Positions 9,494 through 19,342 of a DNA stretch of 64,000 bases are shown here, piece by piece. How positions within the stretch are numbered: the stretch's first letter is position 1; every line of letters starts with the position of its first letter. The stretch comes from Methanobacteriota archaeon (GTDB lineage: Archaea > Halobacteriota > Methanomicrobia > Methanomicrobiales > Methanospirillaceae), in contig JAKPPB010000111.1 of the NCBI GenBank assembly GCA_029547605.1, positions 1-64,000 on the forward strand. The letters run 5' to 3'. The notes below the pieces were generated by a model. The model saw only the letters and a list, made by a program, of their open reading frames with translations, was not told the DNA's origin and did not search any database. Both the position numbers and the translations under genes were made by a program.

Positions 9494-10429
9494 CTAGACC
9501 TCACTCCTCCCAGACTCCCCCGCGGTCACCTGTGTCCCGGCGTCTCCTGAGACCAGGGCCCGGATGTCCGAGAGCGCCCCAATCGCTGCCCGACCCCCTG
9601 TTCCGTCCACGAAACTGCATGCCGCCTCCACCTTCGGCCCCATGGAGCCCGCTGCAAAGCGGTGCTCCCTGAGCCGTGCCGGGGTCGTGGCATGGATAAG
9701 GCGCGCAGAAGGGGTATTCCAGTCAAGGAACACGCCCTCCACGTCGGTTGCCATGACGAGGAGATCCGCCCCGAGTTCTTCTGCCAGCAGCGCACTCGCG
9801 CGGTCCTTATCAATCACTGCCTCGACTCCTTCAAGTACCCGCCTCTTTCCGGGGGCTTTGATAACAGGAATTCCGCCGCCGCCCGCGCAGATGACAATTG
9901 CACCATGGGAGAGAAGCCACCTGATCGGCTCTATCTCGACGATCCTCCGCGGGAGGGGCGAAGGCACGACTCTCCGCCATGCATCACCGTCCTTCCCAAA
10001 GGTCCATCCCTTCTCTTGCGATACCTGATCCTTCTCGGCCTCGCGATACACGGGGCCTACAAACTTGGAGGGATGCAGGAAAGCTGGATCATCCGGGTCG
10101 ACCTCGACCATGGTGAGGATCGTAGCACAGGGATGTGATTCGGGGATGTTGCTTGCAAGTTCCTGCTCGATCATGTAGCCGATCATACCCTCGGTCTGTG
10201 CATCAAGGACATCAAGGGGATATGGTTCCACGGGCCGGTAGCAGGCAGCATGGAGAGCGAGCAGCCCCACCTGGGGACCGTTGCCGTGGGTTACGACGAG
10301 CTCATGGTCCCCTGCCAGTGGCGCAATCATCCTGGCCGCAACACTCACGTTCCCGCGCTGCACCTCCGCAGTCATTGGCTCGCCCCTCTTCAGGAGGGCA
10401 TTTCCGCCCAATGCAATGACGATCCGCAT
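9494..10429 (-). CDS. arcC: Carbamate kinase
   Basis: Transfers phosphate between carbamoyl phosphate and ADP, giving ATP, NH3 and CO2 in the catabolic direction. The 311-aa amino-acid-kinase fold shows [11 protein letters not shown] near the N-terminus, [45 protein letters not shown] and a C-terminal [14 protein letters not shown], all carbamate kinase signatures. It is first in the arcC-arcA operon. With ArcA it would permit ATP formation from arginine if citrulline can be phosphorolysed elsewhere. Confidence 0.95.
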   Translation of the reverse strand: MRIVIALGGNALLKRGEPMTAEVQRGNVSVAARMIAPLAGDHELVVTHGNGPQVGLLALHAACYRPVEPYPLDVLDAQTEGMIGYMIEQELASNIPESHPCATILTMVEVDPDDPAFLHPSKFVGPVYREAEKDQVSQEKGWTFGKDGDAWRRVVPSPLPRRIVEIEPIRWLLSHGAIVICAGGGGIPVIKAPGKRRVLEGVEAVIDKDRASALLAEELGADLLVMATDVEGVFLDWNTPSARLIHATTPARLREHRFAAGSMGPKVEAACSFVDGTGGRAAIGALSDIRALVSGDAGTQVTAGESGRSEV

Positions 10430-10725
10430 GGTCTCGTAGTTCCCCTGGCTGCCACCCTCCTTGTGTGAGAATGGCCCCCTGCCCGTATATCCAGACTACC
10501 GTCTTTTCCATGTAAATACATGACTCCGGGGACCATTGCCATCAGCACCAAGCAGGAGTATCCAATGGTATGGGAATTCCCATGCCATTTCTCAATCTCC
10601 CTTCCGATATCCCGTCTTGGGGACCCTGAATGTTCAGTCAATTGCGATGCCAAGGAATAAGGGTTCACTCTGCAAAAAGAATGATTGTTCAAATCTGGGC
10701 AGGGAATGCAGGGGGATAGATCCGG

Positions 10726-11628
10726 GTGATGAACGAACGATATCTCAAGCGCCTCCAGGTCAGACCAGGGATGAAGGTCAGACTTGGCGAGTATAATACC
10801 GGCTGGGCCCAGAACGATGCCCTGAAAGAGGCAGGAAAGGAAGCGGTGAAAGAGCGTGCCATGGAGATCCTCGAAGAGAACCGGGCGCAGCTTGCATCTG
10901 CGCAGGAACTCCTGTGGGCGAGCAACACGTATGCAGTCCTCATCATTCTCCAGGGGATGGACACTGCAGGGAAGGACGGCACCATAAAGCACGTGATGTC
11001 AGGGGTGAATCCCCAGGGGTGTAAGGTGCAGAGCTTCCGGGTCCCCACCGAAGAGGAACTCGACCATACGTTCCTTTGGCGGTACTGGAAAGCCCTCCCA
11101 AACCGCGGGGAGATAGGCATCTTCAATCGCTCCTATTACGAGGATGTTCTGGTGGTCAAGGTGCATCCCGAGAGGCTGGTGAACCTCCCCCCGGGAAAGC
11201 GGGGAAAGAAGTTCTGGAACGCCCGTTACGAGGACATCAACGCGTTCGAGCGACACCTCATTCGTAATGGCACCGTGATCCTCAAGTTCTACCTCCATAT
11301 CTCGAAGGATGAGCAGAAGAAGAGACTCCTGGAGCGGCTCCAAGACAGGGAAAAACTATGGAAATTCTCACTTTCTGACCTTGAAGAGCGGAAGTTCTGG
11401 GATATCTACCAGGAAGTGTATGAGGATGCACTTACCATGACCAGTACGGAAATGGCACCCTGGTACATCATCCCCGCAGACCACAAGTGGGTGGCACGCA
11501 CCCTGATTGCAGAAATCATCACCACGAAAATTCGGTCCCTTGACCTTGCGTATCCCACGTTGTCAGGAGAGTCGATGGCACAGTTAAAGGAGGCCCGCCG
11601 CCATTTGGAAGAGGAAGAGGAGGAGTGA
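10726..11628 (+). CDS. ppk2: Polyphosphate kinase 2 family protein
   Basis: Nucleotide phosphorylation using polyphosphate. The 300-aa single-domain PPK2 has a Walker A-like LQGMDTAGKDGTIKHVMSGV, the FNRSYYEDVLVVKVHPE block, and a lid/Walker B region including FYLHISKDEQKKRLLERL. One domain suggests an ADP- or AMP-phosphorylating class rather than the fused form; the exact class cannot be set from sequence alone. ATG ATG tandem starts lie at 10726 and 10729. It is followed after 13 bases by the HNH-like gene, probably in one transcript. The 296-base gap upstream holds no further gene I can support. Confidence 0.93.
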   Translation: MMNERYLKRLQVRPGMKVRLGEYNTGWAQNDALKEAGKEAVKERAMEILEENRAQLASAQELLWASNTYAVLIILQGMDTAGKDGTIKHVMSGVNPQGCKVQSFRVPTEEELDHTFLWRYWKALPNRGEIGIFNRSYYEDVLVVKVHPERLVNLPPGKRGKKFWNARYEDINAFERHLIRNGTVILKFYLHISKDEQKKRLLERLQDREKLWKFSLSDLEERKFWDIYQEVYEDALTMTSTEMAPWYIIPADHKWVARTLIAEIITTKIRSLDLAYPTLSGESMAQLKEARRHLEEEEEE

Positions 11629-11641
11629 GGGAAAAAGTACT

Positions 11642-12046
11642 ATGGATCTCCGGGAATTCCAAAATCTCAATGCCGTCAAATCGAGGCTGCTGAAAATTGC
11701 AGCAGGAGGAGTATGTGAACACTGCGGGGAGGCATACCCCTTTGCACTCCTTGAGATCCATGCGATATATCCCCGCTCCAGGGCAGATACCGCCTGCCCT
11801 GACCTTCAGAAAGAGGTGCTGATTCTCTGCCCCGAATGCCACCGCTTCTTCCATGCAAGGCCGGTCCAGGTATCAATTCAGCGCCAACTCGTCAGATATC
11901 GCCCTAAAAAGGTGAAGACAGCGATGAGGCAAGTCCTTGGTTACCAGCCACGTTCATATGTCCCACCAGAGACCAATCCCCCTGATGCAATTTTTCGGGA
12001 GATGTTCGAGAGCGGGGCACTGGACCTCTGCCTGAACGGGGGTTGA
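11642..12046 (+). CDS. Small HNH-like zinc-finger protein
   Basis: A 134-aa protein with CEHCG at about residue 26, a central LEIHAIYPRSRAD and LILCPECHRFFH. Spacing of the two CxxC pairs around an H and a terminal HRFFH resembles HNH endonuclease beta-beta-alpha metal folds. Whether the catalytic His and Asn are complete is uncertain, so nuclease activity is not claimed. It follows ppk2 by 13 bases. No phage or restriction genes adjoin it. Confidence 0.65.
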   Translation: MDLREFQNLNAVKSRLLKIAAGGVCEHCGEAYPFALLEIHAIYPRSRADTACPDLQKEVLILCPECHRFFHARPVQVSIQRQLVRYRPKKVKTAMRQVLGYQPRSYVPPETNPPDAIFREMFESGALDLCLNGG

Positions 12047-12133
12047 GTGTGGGAGGCCGCTGGCTGGAAGCTGTAAAGAACAAATTTACCGGGAAACCCT
12101 GAACATTGAGATCTGCGCCCAATATAAAAAGGA

Positions 12134-12793
12134 TTACAGGTGATTCTTCAATCTGTATCCATCCCCGGTCTCCTCGGCTCTCCCTCTCTCCACCAGTTCC
12201 CGGATTGCAAAGAGTACATCATCCATTCGCGGCCTCATGTGATATGTTTTCACAAGTGATGACCGGATCTTTCCTGGAGTCGCTGACCCCCTGGTCATCA
12301 CCTTTTCAACGAACCCCGTCAGGTCCTCGTGCAGAGCCCAGGGATATACGATCCAGTGCCAGTCGGGGACCAGTTTTGCATAGAAGTCAGGAGTGAACAT
12401 AGAGGTGTTCTTGTGATGGAGCACACCTGTCCTGATGCTTCCGGGCCGAAGCGACTGGAGGTATTCTCTTGCTGTAACAAGCGTCTTGCCGGTATCGGTC
12501 ACATCATCAATCACCAGTATGTCCTGCCCTTCGACGTCCACCGAAAGGGGGTAGCGGATATGCGCCTCGCCGTAGCAACTGGCCGCCTCACCCCAGTGCT
12601 CTATCTTGATGGTCGTGAGCGTGGTGATCAGCAGGGAGTCGCACACCACCCGCCCAGGGACGTACCCTCCCCTTCCAATGGCAATCACAAGGTCTGGATG
12701 ATACCTCCCCCTGATACACTCTGCGAGATCCTTTGAGAGAGAGACTGCGTCTTTCCACGATACAAGTTCAACAGAGAACGATTCCTGCATCAT
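12134..12793 (-). CDS. Phosphoribosyltransferase with C-terminal extension
   Basis: A 219-aa type I PRTase. The PRPP loop is VIDDVTDTGKTLV (about residues 95-107) and an upstream VIAIGRGGYVPGR carries the PPi loop. The pattern resembles purine/xanthine-guanine PRTases (purine salvage). A C-terminal region of about 60 residues (TPGKIRSSLVKTYHMRPRMD...) is extra and resembles a small winged helix; this is an inference. The substrate cannot be fixed from sequence. The next 376 bases to cheC contain no gene I can support. Confidence 0.85.
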   Translation of the reverse strand: MMQESFSVELVSWKDAVSLSKDLAECIRGRYHPDLVIAIGRGGYVPGRVVCDSLLITTLTTIKIEHWGEAASCYGEAHIRYPLSVDVEGQDILVIDDVTDTGKTLVTAREYLQSLRPGSIRTGVLHHKNTSMFTPDFYAKLVPDWHWIVYPWALHEDLTGFVEKVMTRGSATPGKIRSSLVKTYHMRPRMDDVLFAIRELVERGRAEETGDGYRLKNHL

Positions 12794-13169
12794 TCTATAT
12801 CCCTGAAGAAGCTCTTCCGATTTGAATTTTTCCGCGATCTCAAAGGTAAAGAATCAATTATTCATTCCCTTATACGCCAGGTTCAGAGACGGGATTCGCG
12901 AATCTCATTCTTCTCTTTACACCTGGTATGTTCATTTGGCTAAAAGGAATAAATCATTTATTTCCACACGTGCAGGTATCTCAAAAAACACATGATTCTC
13001 GTCGAGAAACACATACAAAATGGATATAGGATTGAAGCGTCATGCAACATGTCCGATACATGAAAATTCGTAAGGCCATTTCACAGGAACCACTCATGGC
13101 TGCCTGCCGTCGAGTATGAAAAATGAAAATCACGAAACAAATTTCATTCGAAAAACAATGTGGAGCAAT

Positions 13170-13790
13170 TCAGGGGATTGATGGCGGGGAGAGCAAAGAT
13201 TCCAGGATCTGGGAGAGCCTTCTGAGTGAGGGCTCGTCCAGAAAGATGAGGATATTACCCGAGATCGTATTATCATCGGATGCGAGCCTGACCTGGAAGA
13301 CAACGACGTCGTCCACATCCAACCCCCTCTGGGCAATGAGGGATTCTATGATTGCATGGGCAATGTCAATCACGAGAAACGGCGGTGATGGAAGCATCAT
13401 GATTCCGAGAAGGTCTGATGTCGCACCGAGGAAAGATGAGATCATGATGTTTCCGACTTCGAGGAGGGCGCTCTGATCCATCTCGCCAAGAGGACGGTCT
13501 GTGCCAGATATTCCGCACATGATATTTGCGGTCCTGAGAGCAGACCCGTCAGAAAAATGCAGAATCAGGAACCCTCCTTCTGGAATATCTCCCATAAGCT
13601 GGAAGAGGACCATTGTGGTGATCTCCTCGCCAAGGATTGTGCCCACCTGTGCAACATCTACAATATTCACTTCAGGCACACTCATGCCAATATTGCATTG
13701 TAACATCTGGGAGAGGGTTGTTGCCGCGTGGGCGGCCCCAATGTTGGTGAATTCCTTCAACGCATCAAGTTGTTCGGGCGAGAATGACAT
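13170..13790 (-). CDS. cheC: CheC-type CheY-P phosphatase
   Basis: Dephosphorylates the response regulator CheY in archaeal/bacterial taxis. Both phosphatase motifs [DS]-x3-E-x2-N-x22-P are intact: D-ALK-E-FT-N then P 22 residues later, and S-ALL-E-VG-N then P 22 residues later. The start at MSFSPEQLDALKE gives 206 aa. The longer start at 13871 lies on top of a TATA-like ATATTTATAAAG and is rejected. No other che or fla/arl genes are in the window, so this is an orphan copy. It may instead be a CheX/FliY-like relative, but two complete motifs favour CheC. Confidence 0.88.
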   Translation of the reverse strand: MSFSPEQLDALKEFTNIGAAHAATTLSQMLQCNIGMSVPEVNIVDVAQVGTILGEEITTMVLFQLMGDIPEGGFLILHFSDGSALRTANIMCGISGTDRPLGEMDQSALLEVGNIMISSFLGATSDLLGIMMLPSPPFLVIDIAHAIIESLIAQRGLDVDDVVVFQVRLASDDNTISGNILIFLDEPSLRRLSQILESLLSPPSIP

Positions 13791-14026
13791 GCTGCACCAG
13801 TTGCCAGAGAGAGCGCACAAGCCTGCGATATAATAAGTCGTTTCTTGGGGCCCTTTATAAATATAACACAATCCCCCCCCTGTTTCTTCCCACCTTTACC
13901 CTTTATTACTGCTGAAAATGTAGAAAACCGGGTTTTTCATCCCATGGCACCGGTTCGACTTGGTCCAGAGATCCTATTGGCATTGATTCCCAAGATCATA
14001 TACAATTGGGACTCAGATATACTCGC

Positions 14027-14860
14027 ATGCAGAGGATCATCGACTGGAACGAACTGTGGAAGGCCATTCATGTCAGCTCCCCGGGAAAGACCGCCAAAGA
14101 CCAGGATCCTGCATCAATATGGGACAAGAAGGCCGCCTCGTACCACCGGAACACGAGAGACGAGCGGAGTGCGACGTTGCGGGACCTTGAGCTCCTCGAT
14201 CTGCGGCCCAAAGACACAGTCCTTGACATGGGAGCCGGCACCGGCAGGCTGGCTGTCCCCATTGCTGCCCGTGTCGCGCACGTGACGGCGCTCGATGCCT
14301 CGGGAGGCATGCTCAGGATATTGCAGGAACGGATGGTTGCAGAGGGACGGACCAACTATTCATGCGTTCAGAAGCGCTGGGAGGATACTGTTGTCGGACG
14401 GGACATCGAGCCCCACGATGTGGTCATCGCCGCGTTTTCGCTTGGTTTCTACGATCTGAAAGCGGCTCTTATGAAACTTGACGAGGCGGCGAGTCGTTCC
14501 GTCTACCTCTTCTGGCACGCGGGCGAGTGGAGAGGCCCTGAAGAGATGTCATTATACAGGGCTGTCTTTGGAGAGCAGGGCGCATTGAAGAAGGGATACC
14601 CGGATTACCAGTTCCCGCTGAATATCCTCCATGACGAAGGGATCTATGCGAATGTGCGGATTTACCAGGCCATATGGGAAGCCTCCTACGAGTCCGCAGA
14701 AGAAGCAGCCCGCCACTGGGTAACGCTGCATCACCCGGGACTAAAAGACCTCTCGCCGGTCACCGAGTTCTTCTCCAGGGTACTGCACCCGGACTCTTCC
14801 GGAAGGCTTGTATATACCGCGGTCCGTCCTACTGCGGTGATATGGTGGGTGAAGGAATGA
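14027..14860 (+). CDS. Class I SAM-dependent methyltransferase
   Basis: A 277-aa Rossmann methyltransferase. Motif I is TVLDMGAGTGRLAVPIAARV, followed by VTALDASGGMLRIL (acidic loop binding the SAM ribose) and motif IV DVVIAAFSLGFYDL. The preceding WDKKAASYHRNT segment is typical of small-molecule methyltransferases. Substrate unknown. Start MQRIIDWNELW is preferred over ATG 14006; both are possible. Flanked by intergenic sequence on both sides, so probably monocistronic. Confidence 0.85.
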   Translation: MQRIIDWNELWKAIHVSSPGKTAKDQDPASIWDKKAASYHRNTRDERSATLRDLELLDLRPKDTVLDMGAGTGRLAVPIAARVAHVTALDASGGMLRILQERMVAEGRTNYSCVQKRWEDTVVGRDIEPHDVVIAAFSLGFYDLKAALMKLDEAASRSVYLFWHAGEWRGPEEMSLYRAVFGEQGALKKGYPDYQFPLNILHDEGIYANVRIYQAIWEASYESAEEAARHWVTLHHPGLKDLSPVTEFFSRVLHPDSSGRLVYTAVRPTAVIWWVKE

Positions 14861-15134
14861 ATCGTGTATGAGCTCCCTGGAGGGGTCCCGGTCTTTCAGG
14901 CCAGGGGCAAATTCCATGAGAGAAGGCTTTCCAAAATGAGGCCCATTGTAATCATTCAGGTGCTTCTTGTTATATCCCTATAAGATGGAAAGTGGCATTC
15001 TTTTCATCTGCTCCTGGTTTCAACGGAAAATGACGTACACCTAGGCACGAAAAACGGTATCAGCCAGGGACCAATTCGCGTTCAAATTTTTTCATCCTGC
15101 CGTGGCTCGAACGATATCCTCTGTTATTATCAAT

Positions 15135-15150
15135 GCTATTTTATAATAGC
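15135..15150 (+). promoter_or_regulatory. TATA box within a palindrome before the DUF3821 gene
   Basis: GCTATT-TTAT-AATAGC is a perfect 6-bp inverted repeat enclosing a TATA-like core, about 77 bases before ATG 15227. It can serve as the promoter; the symmetry may be coincidental or an operator. The remaining 14861-15134 gap shows no gene. Confidence 0.4.
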
Positions 15151-15226
15151 TCACCATTACTCTCCATTAGTGGCATGGCTCGCTTTTAGACCGTTGCCGA
15201 AGGAATTTTCATAAGTGAAGTGAAGC

Positions 15227-17767
15227 ATGAATCAGCACATACAAAGTATTGAGAGCGGTCATACACGAACACTGTTGGGTCTCCCATGCGTCGTGTTGCT
15301 CACCATAGCACTCGGCTTTATCATTCTTCCCGTTGGAGGGGCGACAAATGTCATCAGTCCCGGAGACCAGGTCTTTATTGGCGAAGAAGGACTGGATATC
15401 TCCTCTGCACTACCCGCAGATGTGAACCAGATCGCCTGGTTTTCGCCTGGATCGAACATCCGGGCTGATTCACCGGCATTAGTACGGACTATCGGGAGCA
15501 GGCAGAATTTTTTTGTCTCACCAAGCCAGTTTGGGCATGCAACAGGGACCTGGTACGCATGGAACCAGACTGTCGGTGACCCGGTGTTCCAGGTGCTGTA
15601 TCCTACGCTGAACTTGAGAGTCTGGAACCAGGAGACCGGAGGGGATATCTCGGGGACGGGCATCGCACCTGGAACCGTTGTGAACTTCAGGATCGAGACG
15701 AACATGTTCCCAATCACTGAACGGGCAGGCTATGATCCTACAACAGACGGCTACATATCACTGCTCCTTACATCCCCCACGGGGGCAACACTTACCGCTC
15801 TCGTTGATGCACACGGCACCATGATTCCTCTCGAACGCCTTGATGTCAACACCCTCCCCTGGTACTGGGTCCCACAAGGCTCCGATAGAGGGTGGGACAC
15901 CTCTGCCATCAGCGTGACAGGAGCCCGCCTCTACCCTACCGGGACGTATACCGCACGCCTTGATTACAACGTGAACCGCCTCCAGGACAACCTCCAGGGG
16001 GTTTCGGGATTTGGCCGCCCGCTCCCAGTCCAGGTCACCCTCGCTTCTGACCGGGTTGCAATGGCGACGAGTGGCACCGAAATTGTCCGTGGAAACCCGT
16101 TCACCGTGACCGTCACGGGAGTGCCTGGTGCAGATTACTATCTCTGGGTAAGGAATACCGGTGGTATGAGCGGGAATCCCGGCAACCAGCCCCCGCTCAT
16201 CACTCCCAACCAGGAAGGGGTGCGGATGGATCCACCCACCGGCCCGTATTCAATCGGGTCGTATCGCATTTCTACGAGACAGGGGGCAACGATACGGGAT
16301 GATGTGCCTCCTTCGCCTGATGGAGGGACACGCTATTATGCGCTCGTGACACTTTCTGCAAGCGGATCCCGGACCGTCCAGTTACAGACGTCCTCTGCCA
16401 CGGATGACGGGAAGTATTCATTCCAGGCAGAGCGCACTGTTGCCGGACGGGTATCGTCTGCGGAAACCACCACCCGGGTCGTCAGAGGGTCTGTAAGTAT
16501 TGTGACCGGCGAACCCAGGTTCTACTCACTTGGGGAGCAGGTAGTCCTCTCGGGGACAAACACGGATTCGGATACCGTGTATCTTTTCATGACCGGCCCA
16601 AACCTGCCCTCTTCCGGAGGCAGCCTTACCAACCCGCGCAGCGCCGTGAGGACCGGGCAGCCTGAGACGTTTACGATGGTGCCGGTCGACTCCAACAACA
16701 GGTGGGAGTACCGGTGGCTTACCGGGAACCTCGGTATCGATGCCGGTTCATATACTATCTTCGTGGTATCCGGACCGAATTCAAGGAACGACCTGGGTGA
16801 ACGTCGTTATTCGACCATTTCCATATCGCTTACAAGGCCATTCGTTGCTGCGAGCATCCCACGGACAATTGTCGCGAGGGGTGACCCGGTGGTAATCCGG
16901 GGGACTGCGACCGGGAACCCCTCTCCGGGGGTCGGGATCTGGATCTTCGGCGTGAACAGGTTCATCTACTCGACCGAGGCGGTCAATCCAGACAGCTCGT
17001 TCGCCTATACGCTGCGAGAAGGCCAGACCGCGGATCTTTCCGTCGGGCAATACTATGTCATCATCCAGCACCCGGGATATACCAATACCCTCGATATTTA
17101 TCCCGATCCCTCACGTCAGCTTGTCCTCTCCACGCGCCCTGTCCCTGGGAGCGCCGTCTTCAGGATAGGGGGAGCAGGTGCATTGATGAGTGCGCAGGCT
17201 GCCGATGCCCTGATCAGGGCACTTGCGAGCCCGTTCATTGACGATACCTACAGCGCGATGTCATTTATGCTCGTGAATCCACAGGTGATGATAACCTCAC
17301 CCGGGAATGCCACCATCGGGGAGAGGATAACCGTTTCGGGCACCACCAACCTTGCGCCTGGCAACCGGTTGCTGGTAGAGGTGACGTCACAGGCATTCGG
17401 TCCCGCGCCGAAAGATCAGAGCAGTCCGTTTTCCGGTGCATCAGGGACTGTCACGGTGCAGGAGGGGTCAGGTGACCTGAACACCTGGTCATTTACGTTC
17501 GATACTTCATCGTTTGAACCTGGTACGTACCTGGTCCGTGTGACCGGTGTGACTGTTCCCAATGCCGTTGCAACAAGGTCTCTCCTCATCGAGGCATTCA
17601 CCCCGACACCTGAGCCCACGCCGCCTCCCACTCCCCCACCAACGACCCTGCCGACCCCTGAGCCCACCACCATACCCCCCACGACCGCAGGCATAAACCT
17701 CATTCCCCTCATATTGGCCCTTTTTGGGTTCGTGATGGCGGTATGTGTTGGACGAGGGAGAATCTGA
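15227..17767 (+). CDS. DUF3821-type S-layer/surface protein
   Basis: An 846-aa secreted envelope protein of the type common in Methanomicrobiales. It has an N-terminal hydrophobic signal (LPCVVLLTIALGFIILPVGG) and then the DUF3821 start ATNVISPGDQVFIGEEGLDI. A long beta-rich middle is built of Ig-like segments. A Thr/Pro stalk lies at about 787-815 (TPEPTPPPTPPPTT). The C-terminus is one membrane helix (LIPLILALFGFVMAVCV) ending in arginines. It has many N-x-S/T sites. It stands alone behind a TATA-containing palindrome and ends in a T tract. Confidence 0.9.
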   Translation: MNQHIQSIESGHTRTLLGLPCVVLLTIALGFIILPVGGATNVISPGDQVFIGEEGLDISSALPADVNQIAWFSPGSNIRADSPALVRTIGSRQNFFVSPSQFGHATGTWYAWNQTVGDPVFQVLYPTLNLRVWNQETGGDISGTGIAPGTVVNFRIETNMFPITERAGYDPTTDGYISLLLTSPTGATLTALVDAHGTMIPLERLDVNTLPWYWVPQGSDRGWDTSAISVTGARLYPTGTYTARLDYNVNRLQDNLQGVSGFGRPLPVQVTLASDRVAMATSGTEIVRGNPFTVTVTGVPGADYYLWVRNTGGMSGNPGNQPPLITPNQEGVRMDPPTGPYSIGSYRISTRQGATIRDDVPPSPDGGTRYYALVTLSASGSRTVQLQTSSATDDGKYSFQAERTVAGRVSSAETTTRVVRGSVSIVTGEPRFYSLGEQVVLSGTNTDSDTVYLFMTGPNLPSSGGSLTNPRSAVRTGQPETFTMVPVDSNNRWEYRWLTGNLGIDAGSYTIFVVSGPNSRNDLGERRYSTISISLTRPFVAASIPRTIVARGDPVVIRGTATGNPSPGVGIWIFGVNRFIYSTEAVNPDSSFAYTLREGQTADLSVGQYYVIIQHPGYTNTLDIYPDPSRQLVLSTRPVPGSAVFRIGGAGALMSAQAADALIRALASPFIDDTYSAMSFMLVNPQVMITSPGNATIGERITVSGTTNLAPGNRLLVEVTSQAFGPAPKDQSSPFSGASGTVTVQEGSGDLNTWSFTFDTSSFEPGTYLVRVTGVTVPNAVATRSLLIEAFTPTPEPTPPPTPPPTTLPTPEPTTIPPTTAGINLIPLILALFGFVMAVCVGRGRI

Positions 17768-17780
17768 ATTTTTTTTTTAT
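17766..17780 (+). terminator. T-tract terminator after the DUF3821 gene
   Basis: Ten consecutive T follow the TGA stop (17769-17778), matching archaeal oligo-T termination. The rest of the gap to 18121 holds no convincing gene; a 78-codon frame there lacks a plausible protein pattern. Confidence 0.5.
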
Positions 17781-18121
17781 CGGGTCTCTGCCAATGTTCT
17801 TCAATTGTATCCCATCCATTATCTGAGACATGAGAGAAAATGCGCCAAATCTCTGAAAAAAGGGGGATAATCATATCAATCGGTCTTGAGATTTCTTTCT
17901 CTTTCTCCTGTAGGGAGTGGCAGTACCCATATCCTGTAATAGGGGAATTCGTTCATCCAGAACATTTTGATGAGGCTCATCCGATGACCCCACCGGGATG
18001 TGTTATCCGGCATGTGAGTCCTGCCCCACCACTCATGAGAGTAATGCAGATCCCAGGAATGCGGCCAGCATCTTGATATTTCCGCAAGGAGAGCTCATTT
18101 TCTGGCACATGCCATCATGCG

Positions 18122-19204
18122 ATGGCCAGTGACGCTGATTGGTTGAGGAATCCCGTGAAAGTTGCAATTGTCGGGGCGGGTATCGCCGGGAGTTTCCTGG
18201 GCTGTCTGCTGGAAAAGAAGGGGATCAGTCCGGATGTCTATGAAAAGGGACACCATGACACTGTGTGCGGGTTCCGCTCCTGCGGGTGGGGTGCTCCCTC
18301 GACAATCGGGGCGTATCTTGCTGACACAGGTCTTGATCTTGATGACTATCTCCTGGAATCAATGAAGTCAATGGAATTCGACGGCCTGGTTGCCAGGACT
18401 CCACTCTGTACGCTCGACAAGCCCGGACTTATCAGGGACCTTCGTTCACGCCTGAAGATTATCCAGCGTCAGTTTACGAATCATGGGGGGGAAGAATATG
18501 ACGTGGTGGTGGATGCAACAGGGATATCCCGGGCAATACTGCCACCCTGTACCTCTGATCTCACCCTGCCCACGCTCCAGCACCGGGTTTTCATAGAGCC
18601 GGTCACCGGAGGGACGCCAGGGCCAGGAGTGTATGGCAGCCACGTCCCGGGCCTCGGCTATATCTGGGTCTTTCCACTCGGCCGGAGGCAGTATCACATC
18701 GGTGCCGGGGGACTCGTTTTTGACAGATATGCCGAGATCCTTGACCAGTTCCTCAATGATCTTTCCAGGGATCATGGTCTTACGCGTCATTGCACATGCC
18801 CGGGTAAGATCCGAGTGGCTTGCCCCTTTTATTCACAGCCAATGGTAGCAACAAGAATGAGGGAGAACGGGGAATTGCAGCGAATTATTGGTGTCGGAGA
18901 ATCCATTGGGACCGTCTCCCCGTTTACAGGAGAGGGGATCATCTACTCAATGGAATGTGCAAAAATCCTTGCCGATTCATGGCTGAATGAAGACCTGTAC
19001 GTTTCCCGTATCCTCTCGCGGTTCGCCTGGATGAGAAAAGAGCGCGAGACACTGGATTATCTCCTTTCAGCTGGCAGGGATACCGGTCCGCGACTCCGGG
19101 ACCGCTGGCGTTTCTACCGGAATGCCCGGAGATCAGGTGTCCAACTTCCGCTGTGGGAAGCATTCAGGCGGATGGGAAGCCTCACCCGATGGATCGAAGG
19201 ATAG
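18122..19204 (+). CDS. FAD-dependent oxidoreductase, geranylgeranyl reductase-like
   Basis: A 360-aa flavoprotein. Dinucleotide-binding motif VAIVGAGIAGSFLGCLLEKK is at residues 13-32, and the second FAD motif is GVGESIGTVSPFTGEGIIYS at about 270-289. The core GLGYIWVFPLGRRQYHIGAGG recalls geranylgeranyl reductase-family enzymes that saturate archaeal lipid or quinone side chains. It is somewhat shorter than typical family members (about 390-400), so the substrate assignment stays open. Monocistronic; the C-terminus is 52 bases from the 3' end of tRNA-Phe on the other strand. Confidence 0.75.
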   Translation: MASDADWLRNPVKVAIVGAGIAGSFLGCLLEKKGISPDVYEKGHHDTVCGFRSCGWGAPSTIGAYLADTGLDLDDYLLESMKSMEFDGLVARTPLCTLDKPGLIRDLRSRLKIIQRQFTNHGGEEYDVVVDATGISRAILPPCTSDLTLPTLQHRVFIEPVTGGTPGPGVYGSHVPGLGYIWVFPLGRRQYHIGAGGLVFDRYAEILDQFLNDLSRDHGLTRHCTCPGKIRVACPFYSQPMVATRMRENGELQRIIGVGESIGTVSPFTGEGIIYSMECAKILADSWLNEDLYVSRILSRFAWMRKERETLDYLLSAGRDTGPRLRDRWRFYRNARRSGVQLPLWEAFRRMGSLTRWIEG

Positions 19205-19256
19205 ATACACGGCAGAGGAGAAGAGAGAAGTCCAGAATACCGTTGATAAAAAAAGA

Positions 19257-19330
19257 TGCCTCAGCCCGGATTTGAACCGGGGACAACCAGATCTTCAGTC
19301 TGGCGCTCTCCCGAACTGAGCTACTGAGGC
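19257..19330 (-). tRNA. tRNA-Phe (GAA)
   Basis: Minus-strand cloverleaf: acceptor GCCTCAG/CTGAGGC, D arm GCTC/GAGC, anticodon stem CCAGA/TCTGG with loop CTGAAGA giving anticodon GAA, T arm CCCGG-TTCAAAT-CCGGG, discriminator A. It totals 74 bases. CCA is not encoded and no intron is present. Confidence 0.95.
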
Positions 19331-19342
19331 AGGAAAACAATA

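Noticed and set aside
17840-18076. 78-codon plus-strand frame between the DUF3821 gene and the flavoprotein
   Set aside because: No RBS, domain or signal pattern, and random-looking composition.
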